From Halobellus clavatus (GTDB lineage: Archaea > Halobacteriota > Halobacteria > Halobacteriales > Haloferacaceae): a stretch of DNA of 64,000 nt. Under the pieces are notes generated by a model that was given only the letters and a program-made list of their open reading frames with translations, made no database searches and was not told the DNA's origin. The position numbers and the translations under genes were made by a program. Below, piece by piece: positions 59,621-64,000 of this stretch. Location of the stretch: assembly GCF_900107195.1 (NCBI RefSeq), contig NZ_FNPB01000001.1, positions 434,001-498,000 on the forward strand, given 5' to 3'. Within the stretch, counting starts at the first letter, position 1; every line of letters starts with the position of its first letter.

Positions 59621-59681
59621 GGGTCGCGGTGAGGCGCGACCCTTAGAGGTGGTTCCCAGGAGTGCAAATGCACGGAACCAC
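59621..59681 (+). promoter_or_regulatory. Two hairpins, one enclosing a ribosome-binding site and ATG
   Basis: Hairpin 1: GGGTCGC/GCGACCC (59621-59627 with 59636-59642). Hairpin 2: outer stem GTGGTTCC/GGAACCAC (59649-59656 with 59674-59681) and inner stem GTGC/GCAC around loop AAAT (59662-59673). The GGAG and the ATG at 59668 of the zinc-ribbon gene lie inside hairpin 2, so translation from that start would be blocked unless the structure opens. Confidence 0.55.
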
Positions 59682-59979
59682 AGCGGGGCCTTCCAGCCCC
59701 AGACGTTCGGACGTATTGCTTAGTGAAAACTCCGACGGGACGTGTTCTTACTGCGGGAGTTACGCAGACGGGATTGATGCGAAACGACAGACTGCAGTCT
59801 GTGAGCGATGCGCGCAAATTCTCTCTGGTTGGCGCTTCTGTAAGGAGTGCGGCGAGGTCATCAAACCCATAGCTCCCGAAGAGCTGTCCTTCCAGTCCCG
59901 GATGATTCGGGGCTACTTCGCTCATCTCGCTGAGACGCATCCTGATCACGCCGTATGGGATCCGCTGGAGAACCGATGA
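59668..59979 (+). CDS. Small zinc-ribbon protein upstream of the integrase
   Basis: A protein of up to 103 residues from the ATG at 59668. Three cysteine knuckles (GTCSYCGS, AVCERCAQ, RFCKECGE) form one or two zinc ribbons, followed by a helical tail (RMIRGYFAHLAETHPDH). The first ~20 residues look unconstrained, and a later TTG start near 59717 (LLSENSDGTCSYC) is possible. In the SNJ2 system small accessory proteins encoded near the integrase assist recombination; this one may act similarly as a directionality or accessory factor. Confidence 0.6.
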   Translation: MHGTTAGPSSPRRSDVLLSENSDGTCSYCGSYADGIDAKRQTAVCERCAQILSGWRFCKECGEVIKPIAPEELSFQSRMIRGYFAHLAETHPDHAVWDPLENR

Positions 59980-60021
59980 TCCTCAGACAGCCGTCTCGAT
60001 CTCGGAGAAATCCCAGTCTTA

Positions 60022-60082
60022 GTGAAAGTGGTCAGCAATTTAGAAAAAAATCGGAACACTGCGTAGGATCGACTACTTTCAC
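60022..60082. repeat. Inverted repeat before the integrase gene
   Basis: GTGAAAGTGGTC (60022-60033) and GACTACTTTCAC (60071-60082) are inverted with 11 of 12 positions matching, separated by 37 bases. It could be a pair of integrase arm-type sites, an operator or a transcript hairpin. A TATA-like TGTATTATAGG follows at about 60093-60103. Confidence 0.45.
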
Positions 60083-60144
60083 CCGGGTTAAGCTGTATTA
60101 TAGGCGATTTCGCACGTCACCGTTTGATATCGGAGCTGCCTAAG

Positions 60145-61182
60145 ATGACAGACGAACTCCAACCCCTCTCCCCCGCTGAGGGAATCGAGATGTACCTCGA
60201 AGCTCGGCGTGACGAGTTGAGCAAGGAAACCCTGAGCGGACAGAAGTACCGTCTTCAATCGTTCCTCCAGTGGTGCGAGGAGGAAAACTTGAACAACCTG
60301 AACGATCTCGACGGCCGCGATCTCTACCAGTTCCGCGTCTGGCGTCGAGAAGGTCACGGCGAAGGCCGAGAGCCGATCGAACAGGTGACTCTTCGGGGTC
60401 AGCTCTCGACACTCCGTGCGTTCCTTCGCTTCGCCGAGGAGGTCGACGCAGTACGTGAAAGTCTCCGCGAGGACGTTCCGCTCCCGACTGTGAGCGGCGG
60501 CCAGAACGTGAGTGATACGACGCTCGACCCAGATCGAGCGGGCGAGATTCTGGAGTATCTGAATCGCTATCACTACGCGAGCCGCACACACGGGATTCTC
60601 CTCTTGATGTGGCACACCGGCTCACGAGTCGGTGCGATTCGCTCGCTGGATTTGGCCGATGTTGATCTCAGTAACGATCGACCAGGCATCCAGTTCCGAC
60701 ACCGACCAGAGACCGACACGCCACTGAAGAACAAGGAGAACGGCGAGCGGTGGAATGCAATCAGCCCGAACGTGGCTCGGGTTCTCCAAGACTACATCGA
60801 CGGTAAGCGTGATGACGTTCGCGACGATCACGGCCGTCATCCGCTGTTTACCACCGAATACGGGAGACCGTCTCTGACGACCTTCCGAGATGCAGTGTAT
60901 CGAGTAACTCGTCCCTGCTGGCGTGGTGCCGAGTGCCCCCACGACAGGGACGTAAATGCTTGTGAGGCGACCGAGTTGGTACACGCCAGTAAGTGCCCCT
61001 CGTCTCGATCTCCGCATGACGTACGGAGCGGACGGGTGACCGCCTACCGGCGCAGCGACGTACCCCGGCGGGTTGTCTCCGACCGACTGAACGCGAGTAG
61101 CGACATCCTCGACGAGCACTACGACCGGCGGAGTGCTCGCGAGAAAGCAGAGCAGCGACGCGATTACCTCAGAGACCTATGA
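60145..61182 (+). CDS. int: Tyrosine integrase of the haloarchaeal SNJ2 type
   Basis: A 345-residue site-specific recombinase from the ATG at 60145, preceded by GGAG at nine bases; an in-frame TTG at 60124 is an alternative. The SAM-like N-terminal domain spans about 1-120. Catalytic residues are R161 in WHTGSRVGAIRSL, K195 or K197, H291 and R294 in SPHDVRSGRVTAY, and nucleophile Y326 in ILDEHYDRRS. Between Lys and His there is a four-Cys insertion (C258, C264, C273, C284) typical of haloarchaeal viral integrases. It lies 70 bases from attR and should act on the tRNA-Met attachment site. Confidence 0.92.
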   Translation: MTDELQPLSPAEGIEMYLEARRDELSKETLSGQKYRLQSFLQWCEEENLNNLNDLDGRDLYQFRVWRREGHGEGREPIEQVTLRGQLSTLRAFLRFAEEVDAVRESLREDVPLPTVSGGQNVSDTTLDPDRAGEILEYLNRYHYASRTHGILLLMWHTGSRVGAIRSLDLADVDLSNDRPGIQFRHRPETDTPLKNKENGERWNAISPNVARVLQDYIDGKRDDVRDDHGRHPLFTTEYGRPSLTTFRDAVYRVTRPCWRGAECPHDRDVNACEATELVHASKCPSSRSPHDVRSGRVTAYRRSDVPRRVVSDRLNASSDILDEHYDRRSAREKAEQRRDYLRDL

Positions 61183-61252
61183 CCGATCAAACTTCGAACC
61201 GTCAGGAGTACAGTAGACAAGTGAGAGGTAGTGGAATCGCAGTACTGCGCTC

Positions 61253-61267
61253 CCGTCAGGGCCCATC
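61253..61267 (+). repeat. attR: 15-bp direct repeat
   Basis: CCGTCAGGGCCCATC is identical to the tRNA-Met 3' end at 53449-53463. The chromosome beyond it (GAAACCCGCCGGTTT) resembles the sequence after attL and contains an AAACC/GGTTT hairpin, probably the original terminator of the tRNA-Met gene before the element separated them. Confidence 0.85.
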
Positions 61268-61317
61268 AGAAACCCGCCGGTTTGGAGCGGATATCGACGG
61301 TCTGAGTCGCGTTCGCC

Positions 61318-61848
61318 TCACTCGTCGATTCCGCCGACCCGTCCGACGGCTCGGACCAGCGCGTGGGGATCAACCGAGGTCACGACGAGCGTCCGCCCGC
61401 CGTCTCGTTCGATCCGGACGGCTTGCGTCCCCTCGACGATGTAGCCGAGCGGGCCGTCGAATCGAACGCCCCAGCGAGAGACCGTGGGCTGGAGTCGCAC
61501 GCCCACGCCCCCGAACTCGCCCAGCGGGGAGATCTCCGTGGCAGTGATCGAGGCGATGTCTGCGTAGGGGACCGTCCGCGCACGGAGGTGAAACGGCCAC
61601 AGGCGCAGTCGCAAGCCGGTATCACGGACTTCGATTCGGAGGTTCGCGCGGGAGAGGACGACGAACGGTCCGACGACGAGTGCGAGGATGATTCCGGTCC
61701 ACAGCGGGACGTTGGTGCCGGCGTCGGCGTCGGTGACGACGGCCGTGACACCCAGCAGCGCGGCGGGCACGCCCCCGATCACCAGCAGTGCCCACAGCCA
61801 GGTCTGCCGAAAGTACTGAGTCTCCTCGTAGTGCGTCGTCGATGCCAC
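61318..61848 (-). CDS. Membrane protein with C-terminal PH-like domain
   Basis: A 176-residue protein from a GTG at 61848 (MASTTHYEETQYFRQTWLWA); the longer open frame upstream is Cys/Ser-rich and unlikely. Two membrane helices (about 13-32 and 45-68) are followed by a cytosolic beta-rich domain with LRIEVRDTGLRLRLWPFHLR, IASITATEISPLGEFGG, and DGPLGYIVEGTQAVRIERDG, the bacterial/archaeal PH-like layout. Function unknown; it is a chromosomal gene just outside attR. Confidence 0.72.
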   Translation of the reverse strand: MASTTHYEETQYFRQTWLWALLVIGGVPAALLGVTAVVTDADAGTNVPLWTGIILALVVGPFVVLSRANLRIEVRDTGLRLRLWPFHLRARTVPYADIASITATEISPLGEFGGVGVRLQPTVSRWGVRFDGPLGYIVEGTQAVRIERDGGRTLVVTSVDPHALVRAVGRVGGIDE

Positions 61849-61979
61849 ACGGGGGATACAGCGGGGAGAAACAAAAACCGGGTCGGTCAGCGACGGCGAT
61901 CCGCTAGTATCGCCAGCTGCACCGACGGCGACGGTGGCGGTGTCAGATTCCGAGCGAACCAGTTCCTCGTCGCAGTGGG

Positions 61980-62279
61980 GTGAACACCCGGAACGGGACT
62001 GACGGCAGCAGTCGGGATCCATCAGACGACCCCGTCGTCGACGCGAAGAACGACTACTGGGGAGCTCCGGCCGGCCCCGAGGAAGCGGCGTTCAATCAGG
62101 ATGCCGACGGCGACGAACAAAGCGACGTTGTCGGGACTGTGGACTTCGAACCGTTCCTGCGTAACCCACCGGGTGCCAAGGGCGGCGCCAACGGGAACAG
62201 TGGCGGCAGTGAAAATCGGAACGGAAACGCGAATGGAACTAGCAACGGAAACGGGAACAACAGCGGCACGGGCACCTGA
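61980..62279 (+). pseudogene. C-terminal remnant of a beta-helix (NosD-like) protein
   Basis: The frame gives DAKNDYWGAPAGPEEAAFNQ followed by DADGDEQSDVVGTVDFEPFL, the typical end of right-handed parallel beta-helix surface proteins (N-x-W-G-x-x-x-G-P ... V-x-F-x-P-F-L), then an Asn/Gly-rich tail. The repeat-bearing N-terminal part and any signal peptide are missing, and no frame upstream supplies them before the divergent gene. I read it as a decayed fragment. Confidence 0.55.
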
Positions 62280-62544
62280 TCGCGAGCGTCTCGCTGTGAC
62301 ACGCTCGGCTGCGTGCTATCGCGACGGTCGTCTCCCGCTCCGGTTTCCCACCCCGACGACGGCGGCCTCTCCAATACGGAGGCGGAACCCGGGGGCCGAT
62401 CTCGAGACGCGCGGTGATGTCAGCGTCACGGGGCGCGGCCAGCCGTAGATGACGCAACAGCCTGGCGAGTTGGGAGCCGGTAGCTCGACGGAGCCCGATC
62501 CACATATTTATAAAAAATTTGTTCGTACCCCGTGCTTGTCTTGA

Positions 62545-63207
62545 GTGGTGACGACGATGGATGATCGGCCGTTTCCGGCGCTGTTGAATCAGGTGACTAT
62601 CGCGATAATTATGTCCGGCTTCGTGTTGCTGCTTGGACTGTGGCCAATCTATCCGGTGGGTTCCCAGATCACGAACTTCCGGATATCTGCTGTCGTGATC
62701 TCGCTTCTACTCTCGTTCTTTCTCGGGATAATCGTATACATACTCACCAGAACAGGAGAGGCCGTTCTAGTCCAGCGAGGCGTGATGAAGGGCCACAAGG
62801 AGGTCTTCGAAGAGATACTTCGCGATCCGGAGAAATTGAGCGAGGAGAGTACGAAGGTATTCTACTCGATACTGGAGAGTCAGTACGACACCGAGAGAGA
62901 AAATGTGAAAGATAATTTGGCCGATTTCTACAATTTAGTACTCAGCACGGTTCTCCAATCTCAGTACGGGCTGTCTCAGACTTTGTTAGGAATCTACATA
63001 TTGTCCCGAGGAGTGCTACTTGTCTTTCCGGCGCTGATCGTGATCTATGCGATATTCCCGACCCAGTATCCGTCCAGCACGTTGTCTGCGCTGTGTCTCG
63101 GATTACTGATCGTCTTTTTCTTTGGCTATCAGCGGTTCCAGAAATACTACGTGCAGCTGCTCATCACCGACTTTGTAGTTACAGGGAATGCGCTAGCCGA
63201 TCAGTGA
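62545..63207 (+). CDS. Membrane protein with central helical domain, unknown function
   Basis: A 220-residue protein (GTG at 62545; an ATG at 62557 is equally possible). Two N-terminal membrane helices (about 15-35 and 45-68), a charged cytosolic helical domain (about 75-130: VMKGHKEVFEEILRDPEKLS), and two or three C-terminal helices ending FFGYQRFQKYYVQLLITDFV. A strong TATA-like ATATTTATAAAAAATTT lies at about 62504-62520, so a short 5' leader is expected. The composition is more AT-rich than average for the host. Family not recognised. Confidence 0.65.
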   Translation: MVTTMDDRPFPALLNQVTIAIIMSGFVLLLGLWPIYPVGSQITNFRISAVVISLLLSFFLGIIVYILTRTGEAVLVQRGVMKGHKEVFEEILRDPEKLSEESTKVFYSILESQYDTERENVKDNLADFYNLVLSTVLQSQYGLSQTLLGIYILSRGVLLVFPALIVIYAIFPTQYPSSTLSALCLGLLIVFFFGYQRFQKYYVQLLITDFVVTGNALADQ

Positions 63208-63460
63208 CTCCCCGTCTCTGGGACTGCGGAAAGATCGAGGACACGGGAGGTGCACCCGAGTCTCCGTCCGGACACAACGTGCAATTCGAGGACGGATTCG
63301 AACACGACGGGCCTGGGCAAGACCCGTCATCACGGGAGAGAGCGAGTCCCGTAGAGACCACAGCGGAGGGACGACGAGTCACCCGACGCCTCGCTGCGTT
63401 CGAGTCGTGCGACGAGCGAGACGCGACGACGTTTTGGTCACGACTCACATATGCGGGAGT

Positions 63461-63784
63461 ATGTCGGAGATCGACGTCAGCGACCTGCTGCCGAACGAGC
63501 GCGTCCAACAGTCCGTCCTCGATGGAACCGTGACACAGTTGACCCGCGGAGCGAGCAACCGCTACGCCGAGGAGGGTGACACCTTCGAGATTGATGGCGA
63601 GACGTTCGAGGTGACGAGCGTCGAACACCGGACGCTTGGCGACTTCACCGACGCCGACGCACAGCGGGAAGGGTCCGAATCACTGGCGGCGTACAAACAG
63701 CGGATGGAACACGTGCATCCGGGGACCTTCGAGTGGGACGACAGCGACGAGGTACTGACCTACCAGTTCGAGAAGCGCGAGTGA
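63461..63784 (+). CDS. ASCH-domain protein
   Basis: A 107-residue protein starting MSEIDVSDLLPNERVQQSVL at 63461. The ASCH fold is suggested by the N-terminal helix, the VTQLTRGASNRYAEEGDTFE strand-turn, VTSVEHRTLGDFTDADAQRE and a C-terminal FEWDDSDEVLTYQFEKRE. ASCH domains bind RNA or hydrolyse modified nucleosides in characterised bacterial cases. Haloarchaeal copies are common and uncharacterised. It appears monocistronic. Confidence 0.78.
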   Translation: MSEIDVSDLLPNERVQQSVLDGTVTQLTRGASNRYAEEGDTFEIDGETFEVTSVEHRTLGDFTDADAQREGSESLAAYKQRMEHVHPGTFEWDDSDEVLTYQFEKRE

Positions 63785-63840
63785 AGTCTCGGGACGGAGC
63801 GGCCACGACGGGGCGTGAGCGTCTCCGAGAACCCGAGCGC

Positions 63841-63999
63841 TCACTCGCCGCCGTCGGTGACGATCTCGACGTCCTCGGCCTCCTCCATCTCGGTGAAGCC
63901 GGGGTCCTCTTCCGCTTCGTCTTCAGTCGTATGCTCCGCGAGCAGTTCTTCGAGCGATTCGTGCGTCGGTTCGCGCGGGCGGTCACTGTAGTGGCACAT
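63841..63999 (-). CDS. Very small acidic protein at the window edge
   Basis: A 52-codon frame, MCHYSDRPREPTHESLEELL to a DVEIVTDGGE end. It is too short to have been listed by length, but its composition is strongly halophilic (many Glu/Asp), its start ATG (63999) is one base inside the window, and its TGA stop is at 63841. It may start further upstream, outside the window. No domain recognised. Confidence 0.5.
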   Translation of the reverse strand: MCHYSDRPREPTHESLEELLAEHTTEDEAEEDPGFTEMEEAEDVEIVTDGGE

Positions 64000-64000
64000 C

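Larger units (their letters stand above)
53449..61267 (+). mobile_element. Integrated rolling-circle element in tRNA-Met, 7.8 kb
   Basis: Bounded by attL and attR (15-bp direct repeats), this carries an HUH Rep gene, two small left-end genes, an AAA+/STAND-like NTPase, a PhiH1-like repressor, a zinc-ribbon gene and a tyrosine integrase next to attR. Base composition differs from the host, most strongly in 56500-59520. The temperate pleolipovirus SNJ2 also integrates in a tRNA-Met gene with this kind of integrase. No spike, matrix or ATPase virion genes are visible here, so I regard it as an integrative plasmid or virus satellite rather than a complete provirus. Confidence 0.85.

Noticed and set aside
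53449-61267. Complete pleolipovirus provirus
   Set aside because: No spike, matrix or virion ATPase genes with signal peptides and membrane anchors are visible between the attachment sites.

Overview
The window is haloarchaeal chromosomal DNA. It is GC-rich with strongly acidic predicted proteins, and most genes have a TATA-like box about 26-30 bases before the start codon, which implies leaderless transcripts. Markers include a fused archaeal histone doublet, an archaeal CCA-adding enzyme, the haloarchaeal glucose-6-phosphate dehydrogenase Azf, haloarchaeal malate synthase and a triple-OB-fold RPA. A Haloferacales-type host fits, but I cannot name a genus.

Region 1 (0.2-17.7 kb) is housekeeping: a Rieske protein, pterin/folate genes (class IV aminotransferase, MptD), Azf, small conserved proteins, tRNA-Arg, Rpa2, histone plus histone-deacetylase-like protein, an amino-acid permease with two UspA-like proteins, Cca, tRNA-Asn and an ABC-2 exporter.

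Region 2 (17.9-53.1 kb) is a large catabolic island: a LarA-like protein divergent from glycerate 2-kinase, two GMC oxidoreductases, an SDR, a glyoxylate/pyruvate-type aminotransferase, a GlcD-GlcF-type FAD/Fe-S oxidase, malate synthase without isocitrate lyase, an FAH-family protein, a carbohydrate-type ABC importer, a DMT transporter and three regulators. Its signature is a two-gene module, a metal-dependent amidohydrolase (ACMSD/COG2159-like) followed by a class I adenylate-forming acyl-CoA ligase. The window holds four full amidohydrolases, four ligases and one internally deleted amidohydrolase that still sits before its ligase. The gene set suggests a substrate that is transported, oxidised, CoA-activated and cut to glyoxylate or other 2-hydroxy/2-oxo acids, which then enter central metabolism through malate synthase or through serine/hydroxypyruvate/glycerate. 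The substrate itself is unknown.

Region 3 (53.4-61.3 kb) is a 7.8-kb integrated element in tRNA-Met, bounded by a 15-bp direct repeat. It carries an HUH rolling-circle Rep, a PhiH1-like repressor, a zinc-ribbon protein, a tyrosine integrase, strongly structured DNA and an AT-rich AAA+/STAND-like NTPase with TPRs, a candidate defence gene. No virion genes are visible.

Region 4 (61.3-64 kb) returns to chromosomal genes: a PH-like membrane protein, a remnant of a beta-helix protein, a membrane protein, an ASCH-domain protein and a tiny acidic protein.
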